Notes: generated by a model from the letters alone, not told the origin. A DNA stretch of 64,000 bases from Hyphomicrobiales bacterium (GCA_900470285.1 UCAG01000001.1:310001-374000), one strand, 5' to 3'; positions 42,538 through 51,720 are shown, counted from the stretch's first letter. Translations and numbers: made by a program.

Positions 42538-43692
42538 TCACTGTGTTACTTTCTGCTCGTCAGCCACCAGAAGCTCCACAACAGCGCCTTCACTCAGCAA
42601 CTGTCCGCCACGCGTTATGACCATTTGCCCGTCCTGCAAACCTTCAGAGATAATGATTTTTTCCCGTTCATAATCCAGAACCCGCACCAAAGCGGAAGAA
42701 ACTTTTTTTGTTTGCGGATCGAGAACCCATACAGCCGGCTTTCCGTCCTGTGATGTCATCGCACTCCATGGCAAAATCACAGCACGCACCACCGGCAACT
42801 GCAGACTGCCGGTTACCGGAGCCGCCAGCGTCATGGCTGACGGCGGCGTATCCAGTTCAACCTTAATCCGTACTGTTCCGGTTGTGGCATTCACCACCGG
42901 CGCAACCTCGCGCACATGACCGGTTGCAGTGACTGACGGATCGGAAATCAGCGAAAGGTTCACCTGAGGCAGAGCCTGCACCCCGCCTTTTTGTTCGATT
43001 GTCTCCGCATGGGCAGCCAGTGCCTCCTGCACATCAAAAACGGCATCCCGCTCACCATCGGCAGCAATGACAAATGCAGTTTGCGCCGCCTGAACCAACT
43101 GGCCGGTTTCAATATTTCGGGCAGTCACCACACCGGCGCGCGGCGCACGCAGCTCCGTATAGCTCATCATATCCTGCGCATTTTTCATCTGGCTTTGCGC
43201 ACTGATAAGAGCTGCCTCTGCACGCTGTTTGGTTTCCTCCGCTGTGCCGAACTGGCTGCGCGTTGTGAAACCCTGATCCAGCAATGCCTGTTGACGTGTA
43301 TAATTGGCTGTCGCCTGTATTAATTGTGCCTGCGCCGCGTTCAGGGAGGCCAGAGCCGAGCGCAGCCCGGCCTGCTGCTCCACAGCATCAATACGCGCCA
43401 GCAATTCACCGGCTTCAACTTTTTTTCCCACATCAGCGCTGCGCTCTGTCACCTGACCGGAAGCACGAAAAGCAAGATTGATAAGATTACGGGCTGCTAT
43501 TGTACCCGTCTGCACCAGTTTCGGGCGATAATCGCTGACACGGACAGTTTGTGCACTGACTGCAACACTATGCGCGTTATTAGCAGGCTGTTGCGAGAGT
43601 GGGGCAGCCTGAGCAAAAACACTGCAAACAGACGCAAGCATAAAGGAAGCAAGGGGAACAGGAAGAAGAATGTTTCTGCGCCGTCTGACCAT
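42538..43692 (-). CDS. RND efflux adaptor, signal-peptide type
   Basis: Membrane-fusion protein of 384 residues, first gene of the pump operon. The N-terminus has a basic start (MVRRRRN) and a hydrophobic segment (PVPLASFMLASVCSVFAQA) that looks like a cleavable signal rather than a lipobox. Lipoyl halves lie near 75-110 (FRASGQVTERSADVGKKVEAGELLARIDAV) and 190-210 (RAPRAGVVTARNIETGQLV), with a hairpin between. The start at 43692 is preferred over 43746 because of AAAGG and the better signal sequence. Two adaptors that differ in anchoring may form a mixed ring with one permease. Confidence 0.85.
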   Translation of the reverse strand: MVRRRRNILLPVPLASFMLASVCSVFAQAAPLSQQPANNAHSVAVSAQTVRVSDYRPKLVQTGTIAARNLINLAFRASGQVTERSADVGKKVEAGELLARIDAVEQQAGLRSALASLNAAQAQLIQATANYTRQQALLDQGFTTRSQFGTAEETKQRAEAALISAQSQMKNAQDMMSYTELRAPRAGVVTARNIETGQLVQAAQTAFVIAADGERDAVFDVQEALAAHAETIEQKGGVQALPQVNLSLISDPSVTATGHVREVAPVVNATTGTVRIKVELDTPPSAMTLAAPVTGSLQLPVVRAVILPWSAMTSQDGKPAVWVLDPQTKKVSSALVRVLDYEREKIIISEGLQDGQMVITRGGQLLSEGAVVELLVADEQKVTQ

Positions 43693-43833
43693 CAAATTCA
43701 CAACCTTTAAAATACCTATTGCATTACAATAAACATAGCGGATCATTCCGGTATTAATAGCCTTCCTGATCCTGACTTTATCAAACCGGGATGATATTAA
43801 CTCTTTAAAGACTGAATTTAGAAAGCAACTGAT

Positions 43834-44991
43834 ATGAGTACTGTTCTGGAAATCGCCGATCTGAAAAAACTGGCACGCCGCCGCGTACCAAAGATGTTTT
43901 TCGATTATGCAGATTCCGGTGCATGGACAGAATCGACCTATCGGGCCAATGAAAGCGATTTTGCCAAGATCAAACTACGCCAGCGTGTGCTGGTAGATAT
44001 GACCGACCGTTCTTTAGCAACCACGATGATCGGTCAGAATGTGGCTATGCCGGTAGCCCTGTCTCCTACCGGTTTGGCAGGTATGCAGCATGCAGACGGA
44101 GAAATTCTGGCAGCACAGGCCGCACAGGAATTCGGTGTGCCCTTTACCCTCTCCACTATGAGTATCTGCTCAATTGAGGATGTGGCAGCAGCAACGAAAA
44201 AGCCGTTCTGGTTCCAGCTTTATGTCATGAAAGACCGTGATTTTGTTCGCAATCTGATTGAGCGTGCCAAAGCTGCCGGTTGCTCGGCACTGGTACTGAC
44301 ACTTGATCTGCAAATTCTCGGCCAGCGCCACAAAGATCTGCGCAATGGTCTGTCGGCTCCGCCGAAATTCACACCAAAACATATCTGGCAAATGATGACG
44401 CGCCCGCAATGGTGCCTCGGCATGCTGGCAACACAGCGCCGCACCTTCCGCAATATTGCCGGTCATGCCAAAGGTGTCAGCGACCTCTCATCCCTGTCCT
44501 CATGGACAGCCGAGCAGTTTGATCCGAAACTGAACTGGGATGATGTGGAATGGATCAAAAAACTCTGGGGCGGCCCGCTGATCCTCAAAGGTATTCTTGA
44601 TGAAGAAGATGCTCTGATGGCAGCAAAAACCGGTGCCGATGCGATCATCGTCTCTAATCATGGCGGCCGCCAGCTCGACGGTGCACCATCATCTATTTCG
44701 ATGTTGCCGCGCATTGTCGATACGGTCGGTGACAAGGTGGAAATCCATCTCGACGGCGGTATCCGCTCCGGTCAGGATGTGCTCAAAGCCGTGGCACTCG
44801 GTGCTAAAGGCACCTATATCGGCAGACCGTTTCTTTATGGTCTGGGTGCCATGGGCAAAGCCGGCGTGACCAAGGCGCTGGAAATCATAGCCCGAGAGGC
44901 AGATGTGACTATGGCCCTGTGTGGCAAACGCCGCATCACAGATGTGGATGCCTCAATCCTGCATAAAGACCAAGTATTCTTACACGAATAG
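43834..44991 (+). CDS. lldD: FMN-dependent L-lactate dehydrogenase LldD
   Basis: Membrane-associated alpha-hydroxy-acid dehydrogenase, 385 residues, that oxidises L-lactate to pyruvate and passes electrons to the quinone pool. The FMN barrel shows SPTGLAGMQHADGEILAAQAA (about 77-97), FTLSTMSICSIEDVA, WFQLYVMKDRD (about 125) and, in the active site, VSNHGGRQLDGAPSS (His near 275 and Arg 278). HLDGGIRSGQDVLKAVALGAK and GTYIGRPFLYG (about 325) bind the flavin phosphate. It is divergent from the RND pump operon. A perfect hairpin lies past its end, shared with the Lrp-type gene; no regulator or permease for lactate is adjacent. Confidence 0.93.
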   Translation: MSTVLEIADLKKLARRRVPKMFFDYADSGAWTESTYRANESDFAKIKLRQRVLVDMTDRSLATTMIGQNVAMPVALSPTGLAGMQHADGEILAAQAAQEFGVPFTLSTMSICSIEDVAAATKKPFWFQLYVMKDRDFVRNLIERAKAAGCSALVLTLDLQILGQRHKDLRNGLSAPPKFTPKHIWQMMTRPQWCLGMLATQRRTFRNIAGHAKGVSDLSSLSSWTAEQFDPKLNWDDVEWIKKLWGGPLILKGILDEEDALMAAKTGADAIIVSNHGGRQLDGAPSSISMLPRIVDTVGDKVEIHLDGGIRSGQDVLKAVALGAKGTYIGRPFLYGLGAMGKAGVTKALEIIAREADVTMALCGKRRITDVDASILHKDQVFLHE

Positions 44992-45028
44992 AGCGCCGCT
45001 CTAATTTTTAGCTGACGCATTATCGTAT

Positions 45029-45053
45029 CCATCAAGTTGTTTCAACTTGATGG
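45029..45053. terminator. Hairpin between lldD and the Lrp-type gene
   Basis: A perfect 11-bp stem, CCATCAAGTTG with CAACTTGATGG, and a 3-nt loop. It covers the last codons of the Lrp-type gene and lies 37 bases after lldD. There is no T run, so it may act as a protective or weak terminator for both convergent messages. Confidence 0.55.
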
Positions 45054-45520
45054 CGAAATGCTTGTACTGGCGCTCTGCTCAGCAGCACACTACGGATCGA
45101 GAAACTGGAGTGAATACGCACCACACCCGGCAGACGTGAGAGAATTTCTTTGTGAATGACCTCATAGGCCGCCGTATTTTCTGCCTCGGCACGCAGGATA
45201 TAATCGGCATCCCCCGTCATCAGATAACATTCCTGAATTTCCGGATGGCGGCGCACCGCCTCTTCAAAACGGTTGAGATATTCCTCCGTCTGCCGCTCCA
45301 GCGTGATGCGTACCAACGCGACCAGACGGTCATCGGCATCGGGTGCCGCAACAATCGCCGTATAGCCGCGAATAACACCGCTTGCCTCCAGCATTTGCAC
45401 GCGCCGCAGACAGGCCGATTGCGATAAACCGACCTCTGTGGCCAGCTGACTATTGGTCATGCGCCCGTCCCGGCGCAGACAGCGGATAATATTACGATCA
45501 ATAGCATCTAAGGCCGACAC
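45032..45520 (-). CDS. Lrp/AsnC-family regulator
   Basis: 162 residues. The winged-helix domain (about 5-60, LDAIDRNIIRCLRRDGRMTNSQLATEVGLSQSACLRRVQMLEASGVI) is followed by the RAM ligand-binding domain (about 70-150, with YLMTGDADYILRAEAENTAAYE). Lrp-type genes divergent from alanine racemase and D-amino acid dehydrogenase are known as DadR or BkdR-like activators that respond to alanine. The start codon faces the dadX promoter and a perfect inverted repeat, so it most likely controls dadXA and itself. Its ligand is inferred from this arrangement. Confidence 0.88.
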   Translation of the reverse strand: MSALDAIDRNIIRCLRRDGRMTNSQLATEVGLSQSACLRRVQMLEASGVIRGYTAIVAAPDADDRLVALVRITLERQTEEYLNRFEEAVRRHPEIQECYLMTGDADYILRAEAENTAAYEVIHKEILSRLPGVVRIHSSFSIRSVLLSRAPVQAFRHQVETT

Positions 45521-45568
45521 GCAGAATCTTCCAATTCATAGTATTTTATCGTGCTGATTTAACTACAA

Positions 45569-45585
45569 TTCGCATAAATTGCGAA
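45569..45585. promoter_or_regulatory. Lrp-type operator candidate
   Basis: The perfect inverted repeat TTCGCA-TAAAT-TGCGAA lies 48 bases outside the Lrp-type gene, in the 300-base divergent space with dadX. Two ATTCGA copies (near 45600 and 45611) follow one helical turn apart. This is the arrangement expected of multimeric Lrp binding. The rest of the space shows no gene. Confidence 0.5.
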
Positions 45586-45820
45586 AAATAGCAAAAACAT
45601 TCGAAGACTATTCGACTACACTGAGAAATAGGGAGAGAGTTCCGGCACGTGATATCGCTCGTAAAGTTACGACGCTGAACGATGCTGTCTCTTATAAAAT
45701 TTGTTTGGCATCTCTGGCATGGTCTGCATGCAGGGCATAATCTGAAACTGTGTTATAGTTTTCCGGATATGCATTCTGGCAACCAACAAACGTGTCAAAC
45801 ATGACAATGCGGAATTGCTT

Positions 45821-46993
45821 ATGTCTGTACTCTTTTCTGAAACCCGTGCGGCAGCGCCTGTTGATACAACTGCCGGTGAAAATCTGGAAATCCTCGCGGC
45901 TGGCGGTATTCTCACCGTTGATCTGGCCGCTTTGCGCGCGAACTATAAGCTGATCGCCGGTGCACTGAGCCCGACCAGAGCCGCAGCCGTTGTGAAAGCT
46001 GATGCTTATGGCCTGGGTGCAGATAAAGTCGCCCCGCAATTTTATGCCGCCGGTTGCCGTGATTTTTTCGTTGCGCATCTGGGAGAAGCTCTGAAGCTGC
46101 AGTCGCATATCGGCAAAGATGCAGTTATTTATGTCCTCAATGGCCTCCAGCCGCAGACCGAAAAACTCTGCGCAGATAATAATATTATTCCTGTGCTGAA
46201 CTCGCTGGAACAGCTGCGCAACTGGGCAGCTCTGGGCAAGGCCGGCAACCGGAAGCTTCCGGCACTGCTTCAGCTTGATACAGGCATGTCACGTCTCGGT
46301 CTTTCCGAACAGGAACTGAAAGAACTGCTGGCAGATATTTCCCTGCTGGACGGCATTGATGTGAAATTCATTATCAGCCATCTGGCCTCTGCAGATAATG
46401 TGCAGAGCCCGCAAAACCGCGCCCAGCTGGAGCGGATGCAGGCAGCTCTGAAACTTCTGCCGCATTATGCCGTTGCTTTTTCCAATTCCGGCGGCAGCTT
46501 CATGGAGCGCGGCTATCATTTTGATCTGGCTCGTCCGGGTATTGCACTTTACGGCGGTGCACCGCAGGAAAATGCACCAAACCCGATGCAGCCGGTTGTA
46601 TCACTGCAAGCGCGCGTCATTCAATGCCGCACCGTTCCGGCACATACTCTGGTGGGTTATGGCGGCAGCTATGAAACACAGGGCGAAACACGGATTGCCA
46701 CGATTGCCGTCGGCTATGCAGATGGCTGGCCACGGCATTTAAGCAGTAAAGGCGCAGCATATTATGGTTCTGTACGCCTGCCGGTTATCGGGCGTGTTTC
46801 CATGGATTCCATTACTCTGGATGTCAGCGCCCTGCCGGAAGGCACATTAAAGCTCGGCAGCCTTGTAGAGCTGATCGGTGCACATCAGAGCCTTGAACAA
46901 GTGGCACAGGATGCCGGAACCATTTCCTATGAGATTCTGACATCTCTGGGGAACAGATATCATCGCAATTACATTAACGACATTCTTGCCTGA
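45821..46993 (+). CDS. dadX: Alanine racemase, catabolic type
   Basis: PLP enzyme, 390 residues, interconverting L- and D-alanine. The N-terminal barrel shows AAVVKADAYGLGADKVAP, with the Schiff-base Lys at about residue 59. The second catalytic residue is the Tyr in VGYGGSYETQGETRIATIAVGYADGW (about 268-293). IGRVSMDSITLDVS is near 320, and EILTSLGNRYHRNYI ends the protein. The ATG at 45821 fits the start of similarity better than a TTG two codons earlier. It is followed after 54 bases by the D-amino acid dehydrogenase gene, so the pair turns L-alanine into D-alanine and then pyruvate. Because the window shows one racemase only, a second, biosynthetic alr elsewhere cannot be excluded. Confidence 0.93.
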   Translation: MSVLFSETRAAAPVDTTAGENLEILAAGGILTVDLAALRANYKLIAGALSPTRAAAVVKADAYGLGADKVAPQFYAAGCRDFFVAHLGEALKLQSHIGKDAVIYVLNGLQPQTEKLCADNNIIPVLNSLEQLRNWAALGKAGNRKLPALLQLDTGMSRLGLSEQELKELLADISLLDGIDVKFIISHLASADNVQSPQNRAQLERMQAALKLLPHYAVAFSNSGGSFMERGYHFDLARPGIALYGGAPQENAPNPMQPVVSLQARVIQCRTVPAHTLVGYGGSYETQGETRIATIAVGYADGWPRHLSSKGAAYYGSVRLPVIGRVSMDSITLDVSALPEGTLKLGSLVELIGAHQSLEQVAQDAGTISYEILTSLGNRYHRNYINDILA

Positions 46994-47047
46994 AGAACAA
47001 ACAAGCCTGCACATGCGGCATCAGACAGGATATGACAGAGGCAGACC

Positions 47048-48304
47048 ATGAAAGTTACAATACTCGGCAGCGGTGTGATCGGCGTAACCACCGCCTATTA
47101 TCTGGCAAAAGCCGGCCATGAAGTGACTGTGCTTGACCGTCAGGAAGGACCGGCGCTCGAAACCAGTTTCGCCAATGCCGGTCAGCTTTCCTATGGTTAC
47201 TCGACCCCATGGGCTGCTCCGGGTATTCCGCAGAAAGCGGCAATGTGGCTGTTTAAAAAACACTCACCTTTGATTTTCCGTCCGACCTGCAATCCGGCAA
47301 TGTATAGCTGGCTTCTGTCCATGCTGGCCAATTGCACCGCATCGGCCTATGCGATTAATAAAGCCCGTATGCTGCGCATCTCCAATTACAGCCGCGAATG
47401 CCTGACCGAACTGCGCAATGATACCGGCATCACCTATGACGAAGGTTCAAAAGGTACTTTGCAGCTGTTCCGCAGTCAGAAAGATTTTGACGCGGTAATG
47501 ACCAAGGATATTGAAAGCCTGCGTCAAGACGGCATCAAATTTGAAGTGCTGGATGCCGAAGGCTGCACCAAGGCAGAGCCTGCCCTTGCCAATGTAAAGC
47601 ACATGATCACCGGCGGCCTGCGCATGCCTGATGACGGCACCGGCGATTGCTTCACCTTCACCAATAAACTGGCCAAAATGGCCGAAGAACTTGGTGTGAA
47701 ATTCCACTACAATGTGGATATTAAAGGCTTCCAGCTTAACAGCGGTAAAATTGTTGCGGTTGAAACCAATAAAGGCATCTTCACTGCTGATCGTTATGTG
47801 GCTGCACTCGGCAGCTTCACACCGCAGCTGGTTAAAGGTCTCGGCCTCAATGTGCCGATCTATCCGGTCAAAGGCTATTCGATCACGATTCCGATTGTTG
47901 ATGAATCCCGCGCGCCGGTTTCCACAATTCTGGATGAAACATACAAGATTGCTATTACCCGCCTCGGCGACCGTATCCGCGTCGGCGGCATGGCTGAAGT
48001 CACCGATTATGTGACACGTCTGCTGCCTGAACGCCGTGAAACGCTGGAACTTTCCGTCAGCGGTCTGTTTGGCGGCGCCGGTGACCTGTCCAAGGCAACG
48101 TTCTGGTCGGGTCTGCGTCCGATGACACCGGACTCAACACCGATCATCGGCGGCACAAAATACGACAATCTTTATATCAATGCCGGTCACGGCACACTCG
48201 GCTGGACAATGTCTGCTGGTTCTGCCCGCGTGATGGCTGATCTGATCTCCGGCAAAAAACCGGATATCGACACATCCGATCTCGGCCTGTCACGTTACAA
48301 GTAA
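47048..48304 (+). CDS. dadA: D-amino acid dehydrogenase DadA
   Basis: FAD-linked, quinone-reducing membrane-associated enzyme, 418 residues, that deaminates D-alanine and other D-amino acids to keto acids. [20 protein letters not shown] (7-26) is the nucleotide-binding fold with Asp/Arg after it (VLDRQ). [20 protein letters not shown] (about 40-59) is the DadA hallmark, [10 protein letters not shown] is near 258, [11 protein letters not shown] near 278, and [18 protein letters not shown] plus [22 protein letters not shown] make the C-terminal flavin contact. GAGG lies before the ATG. Second gene of the dadX-dadA unit, ended by a strong hairpin. Confidence 0.95.
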   Translation: MKVTILGSGVIGVTTAYYLAKAGHEVTVLDRQEGPALETSFANAGQLSYGYSTPWAAPGIPQKAAMWLFKKHSPLIFRPTCNPAMYSWLLSMLANCTASAYAINKARMLRISNYSRECLTELRNDTGITYDEGSKGTLQLFRSQKDFDAVMTKDIESLRQDGIKFEVLDAEGCTKAEPALANVKHMITGGLRMPDDGTGDCFTFTNKLAKMAEELGVKFHYNVDIKGFQLNSGKIVAVETNKGIFTADRYVAALGSFTPQLVKGLGLNVPIYPVKGYSITIPIVDESRAPVSTILDETYKIAITRLGDRIRVGGMAEVTDYVTRLLPERRETLELSVSGLFGGAGDLSKATFWSGLRPMTPDSTPIIGGTKYDNLYINAGHGTLGWTMSAGSARVMADLISGKKPDIDTSDLGLSRYK

Positions 48305-48322
48305 AATTACATCTTCCGCTTA

Positions 48323-48357
48323 AACGCCGTCGCAAAATTCTTGCGGCGGCGTTTTTT
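48323..48357 (+). terminator. Terminator of dadXA
   Basis: AACGCCGTCGCAA pairs with TTGCGGCGGCGTT (one G-T pair), with a 5-nt loop and seven T following. It ends the dadX-dadA transcript and stands just before the convergent LuxR gene. Confidence 0.9.
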
Positions 48358-48363
48358 TACATT

Positions 48364-49077
48364 TCAGAGCAATCCGATCAGATGCGCTTTCATCACCGCA
48401 TGAACCTTGTTGGAAACAATCAGCTTATTCAGAACATTGTTCATGTGAAAATGCACAGTGCGCGGCGTGATATTGAGGATAATTGAAATATCCTCAGCAG
48501 TTTTACCATCACCGGTCCAGCGCAATATTTCCCGCTCCCGCAGCGTAATAATCTGATCCTCAGTATTATATGTCTCATCCAGCTGATAAAGATCATAGAA
48601 CCGCTTGAACAGAGACAGGCTGAGCTGGCGCAATTCCGGCTCCAATTCTTTCAGTTCAGCTTTGCTGATTGCATCGCCGGCACGACTGAAAGACAGAAAA
48701 CCGGCAACCGATTGCGGCCCCCAACAAGACTGCGTAACCCCTACAGAATGGCCGTCGCGCCTCATTTCCTGCCACAGAATTTTGTTCTGCTGATAGAGTT
48801 TTTCAGTCCAGACAACCGGCTTTGAAGAACGCATCGCCTGCTGAATTGCAGGATCGGTCAGAATACATTCATTGCGCACATAATAATTACGCCAGCCTTC
48901 AGAGTAATTATCAAAACTCTGAATTTTCGGACGGGTCAGAGACTGCGGAATGCGAAGGACAAAACTATAATAGTCAAAGCCGAGCCGTACCGCATGACTA
49001 CTGATAATATCGACAATTTCAATTTCCTGTACATCTGTTAAATTGACACTATAAAGTATTGGCCGCGATATATTCAT
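48364..49077 (-). CDS. LuxR-family quorum-sensing-like regulator
   Basis: 237 residues. The autoinducer-binding domain (about 15-160) keeps the usual aromatic/acidic set: FDYYSFVLR, W62 with Y65/Y66 in WRNYYVRN, DPA (D75, P76) and VVWTEK (W89). The C-terminal HTH (about 172-235) shows LTLREREILRW-like TLREREILRWTGDGKTAEDISIILNITPRTVHFHMNNVLNKL. It resembles VjbR and BlxR/BabR of Brucella. No luxI-type synthase is nearby, so it is a LuxR solo. In Brucella such proteins regulate flagella, type IV secretion and envelope genes. The gene is preceded by very AT-rich sequence and converges on dadA. Confidence 0.9.
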   Translation of the reverse strand: MNISRPILYSVNLTDVQEIEIVDIISSHAVRLGFDYYSFVLRIPQSLTRPKIQSFDNYSEGWRNYYVRNECILTDPAIQQAMRSSKPVVWTEKLYQQNKILWQEMRRDGHSVGVTQSCWGPQSVAGFLSFSRAGDAISKAELKELEPELRQLSLSLFKRFYDLYQLDETYNTEDQIITLREREILRWTGDGKTAEDISIILNITPRTVHFHMNNVLNKLIVSNKVHAVMKAHLIGLL

Positions 49078-49412
49078 CGGAAAAACCTTATCTTATTTTA
49101 AAATACCAATAAAAATAAAACAGTATAAAAAATCAGGACAATCAAAGAATAACAATTCAAATAAAAAATGACAATCAATTAGAATAAATTTCACAAAATA
49201 TGTTCACATCTTGAGAAAGATACAAATATTTAAGAATAACTATGAAATTTTATTGAAAAACATAGATTGATAAATCTAATTTTCTAAAAAATAAAATAGG
49301 TTTGAAACGCTTTTTACAGGACGTGACATTTTTACCATGTGATTTGACGAGATAATTCCGGCCTTTAATGCCGCTGTTTTCGCAAATGATTCTTATTGTA
49401 AACCAATAAAAA
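49078..49412. other. AT-rich region upstream of the LuxR gene
   Basis: About 335 bases of very AT-rich DNA with no gene. It holds TAGATT-GATA-AATCTA at 49263-49278 (a perfect 6-bp dyad), which could be an operator. Base composition departs sharply from the flanking coding DNA, as at the left end of the window; this is typical of silenced or strongly regulated promoters. Confidence 0.45.
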
Positions 49413-49431
49413 AGCCCGCCAAAGGCGGGCT
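49413..49431 (-). terminator. Terminator of the DUF4377 gene
   Basis: The GC stem AGCCCGCC-AAA-GGCGGGCT is followed on the minus strand by a run of T, 28 bases past the stop codon of the small secreted protein gene. Confidence 0.9.
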
Positions 49432-49459
49432 CATTTGATGAAGCAATCGTAGCTGCTGA

Positions 49460-49795
49460 TTACTTTTTCTTGCTCAGCACCTTCACCAGACTATATTTCA
49501 GGCTGGAACTGTCCATAGGCGGATTTTTGATTTTGCTCACATTCACTTTCAGCTTGTACCGATAACCCGGCTCAAACCGGAAACCGTCAATACCGCCATA
49601 GAATAATGTCCATTCGCTTTTCGGGCTTTTGCGAACCTGCATACATTTTTGCGGTCCTACACCAACACAATCAACCAGCTTGTTATTGATATAAAGCACC
49701 TCATTTTTACCGGCTGCGCTCGCCTGCTGCATCGGCAACAGACCGGCACCAACAATGGCCGCAGTTACAACAGGTATAATAAAGGTCTTTTTCAC
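49460..49795 (-). CDS. Secreted DUF4377-type protein
   Basis: 111-residue precursor with a signal peptide (about 1-28, ending QQASAAG). The mature part matches the DUF4377 pattern: VDCVGVGPQKCMQVRKSPKSEW (two Cys, likely a disulfide), then FYGGIDGFRFEPGYRYKLKVNV and KNPPMDSSSLKYSLVKVLSKK. Such domains often sit beside HslJ/META domains in envelope proteins, but no biochemical role is known. It is monocistronic, with a strong terminator. Confidence 0.85.
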   Translation of the reverse strand: MKKTFIIPVVTAAIVGAGLLPMQQASAAGKNEVLYINNKLVDCVGVGPQKCMQVRKSPKSEWTLFYGGIDGFRFEPGYRYKLKVNVSKIKNPPMDSSSLKYSLVKVLSKKK

Positions 49796-49871
49796 AGGCT
49801 TCTCCGTCTTCGCTTCTTACTTGCGTCAGCACTGAACTTAGCTAAAACAACCTGAACAGCAGGTGAACCGG

Positions 49872-51101
49872 ATGACGTCTCAAAACACAAATACCAACGG
49901 CAAGACCATTGCCATTATTGGCGGGGGGCCTTCGGGTCTCGCTGCGGCCGGAATTCTGTCCGCGCACGGTCATAACGTCACTGTTTATGAAGCCATGCCG
50001 ACTGTTGCACGCAAATTCCTGTTGGCAGGCAAATCCGGTTTGAATATCACCCATTCAGAACCCTATGAACGCTTTCGTACCCGCTATGGTTCCGCCGGCT
50101 CGCGCCTCATTCCCGCACTCGACGCTTTTACACCTAAAGATATCTGCCAATGGACAGAAGCATTGGATATTGAAGTTTTTACCGGCAGTTCCGGCCGCGT
50201 CTTTCCGAAGCGGATGAAAGCCTCACCATTGCTGCGCAACTGGGTCGCACGACTGGAAGCGCAAGGCATCAAAATCCTGAAACGTCATCGCTGGAAAGGC
50301 TTCAGCGGAGACGGTCTTTTGTTTGACACGCCGGAAGGTGAAAAACAGATCAGCCCCGATGCCACATTACTGGCTCTGGGCGGCGCCAGCTATCCGCGCC
50401 TTGGCTCTGATGCCGCATGGGTGCCGTGGCTTACGGAAAAGAATATCAGTATTGCACCTCTTCAATCAGCCAATTGCGGATTTGATGTTGATTGGAGCAC
50501 ATTCTTTCGTGAGCGCTTTGCAGGCGCGCCGATCAAATCGGTCGCGGCTACATCTCCGGCAGGCCGGATTGAGGGCGAATTTGTCATCTCGCAGCACGGT
50601 ATTGAAGGCAGTCTGATCTATGCCCACACCGCTGCATTGCGCGACCAGCTGAATAATACCGGTCACGCCAGTCTGCATCTTGACCTCACACCGGCACGGT
50701 CAACTGAACGGCTGATCAGCGACCTTATCAAACAAGGCAGCAAAAGCAGCTTCACCAACCGTCTGCGCAAAGCCACCGGCCTTGAAGGTGTGAAAGCAGC
50801 ATTGTTGCGCGAACTGGTGCCGGATGCTCATCTGCTCTCCGCGGAAAACCTTGCGCAGCAGATTAAAAACCTCGGAGTGCCATTGCTGCGTCCGCGCCCG
50901 ATTGCAGAGGCGATTTCTTCTGCCGGCGGCATTGTCTGGGATGAAGTCAGCGACAACTATATGCTGCACAAATTACCGGGTGTTTTTGTTGCCGGTGAAA
51001 TGCTGGATTGGGAAGCGCCGACCGGCGGCTATCTGCTCACCGCCTGCTTTGCAACAGGACGTGCGGCAGCTCAAGGTATACTGGATTGGATCAAGGTTTA
51101 A
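49872..51101 (+). CDS. BaiN/HI0933-family flavoprotein
   Basis: NAD(P)/FAD-dependent oxidoreductase-like protein, 409 residues, of the TIGR03862/HI0933 (YhiN) type. The N-terminal site is IAIIGGGPSGLAAAGILSAHGHNVTVYEA. PTVARKFLLAGKSGLNITHSEP (about 45-66) is the family signature, LLALGGASYPRLGSD lies in the middle, and the C-terminus has AGGIVWDEVSDNYMLHKLPGVFVAGEMLDWEAPTGGYLLTACFATG. The role of these widely conserved enzymes is not settled. AGGTG precedes the ATG at 49872; a GTG at 49863 is in frame but coincides with that site. The stop codon overlaps the convergent rsmJ stop. Confidence 0.9.
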   Translation: MTSQNTNTNGKTIAIIGGGPSGLAAAGILSAHGHNVTVYEAMPTVARKFLLAGKSGLNITHSEPYERFRTRYGSAGSRLIPALDAFTPKDICQWTEALDIEVFTGSSGRVFPKRMKASPLLRNWVARLEAQGIKILKRHRWKGFSGDGLLFDTPEGEKQISPDATLLALGGASYPRLGSDAAWVPWLTEKNISIAPLQSANCGFDVDWSTFFRERFAGAPIKSVAATSPAGRIEGEFVISQHGIEGSLIYAHTAALRDQLNNTGHASLHLDLTPARSTERLISDLIKQGSKSSFTNRLRKATGLEGVKAALLRELVPDAHLLSAENLAQQIKNLGVPLLRPRPIAEAISSAGGIVWDEVSDNYMLHKLPGVFVAGEMLDWEAPTGGYLLTACFATGRAAAQGILDWIKV

Positions 51102-51712
51102 ATAATCTTCGCCTTCACAAACACATCATAGCGTGTGCTTTTGCCTAATATCTGGTGTGAAGGTTTGCGGATACCTGCCATTGGTTCCGCACGCAGCGGC
51201 CATTTCAGTACAACACGGTTTTGCGCAGCTTCCAGCGCCACATGCATCAGTCTTTCCGCATCAGGATCAGTGCCGACAATCTCGCGGATCTGGCGCATTT
51301 CTTTTTTGACCAGTGCCGTATTTCCGCGCGGCGGATGCATCGGATCAACCAGAACCACCTGCGGCTTCAGTTCCGGCAACAGGGCACAAGAGTCACCAAA
51401 GAGCAGTGTCATCCGCGCCACGGTCTCCGCCAAGCGCCCGCCTTCTGTCGCAGCACGCTCCAGCCCTGCGGCCAGCAAAGCGTGCATTTTTTCTGACCGC
51501 TCAATCAAGGTCACTTTTGCGCCAAGCGACGCCAGCAAAAAAGCATCACGGCCAAGCCCTGCGGTAGCGTCCACAATATCCGGTGTTGCACCGCGCACTA
51601 ATCCTGCCGCCTTAGCAAGCGCCTGCCCGCGCCCCTCGCCGGAGCGGAAACGATGACCGACAGCCCCGCCGACAAAATCAACAATCAGGTCATTATCATC
51701 TGCTTGCTGCAT
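51098..51712 (-). CDS. rsmJ: 16S rRNA m2G1516 methyltransferase RsmJ-like
   Basis: SAM-dependent methyltransferase, 204 residues, that would modify G1516 near the 3' end of 16S rRNA. Family motifs are VDATAGLGRDAFLLASLGAKVTLIERS (about 46-72, SAM site), VVLVDPMHPPRGNTALVKKEMRQI (about 118-141, the catalytic DPMHPPR block) and NRVVLKWPLRA. The start at 51712 has GAGAGAACC ahead and lies eight bases after the rluA stop, so it is cotranscribed with rluA. Both are rRNA-modification genes, a natural pairing. RsmJ is better known from Gammaproteobacteria. Confidence 0.88.
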   Translation of the reverse strand: MQQADDNDLIVDFVGGAVGHRFRSGEGRGQALAKAAGLVRGATPDIVDATAGLGRDAFLLASLGAKVTLIERSEKMHALLAAGLERAATEGGRLAETVARMTLLFGDSCALLPELKPQVVLVDPMHPPRGNTALVKKEMRQIREIVGTDPDAERLMHVALEAAQNRVVLKWPLRAEPMAGIRKPSHQILGKSTRYDVFVKAKII

Positions 51713-51720
51713 AGGTTCTC

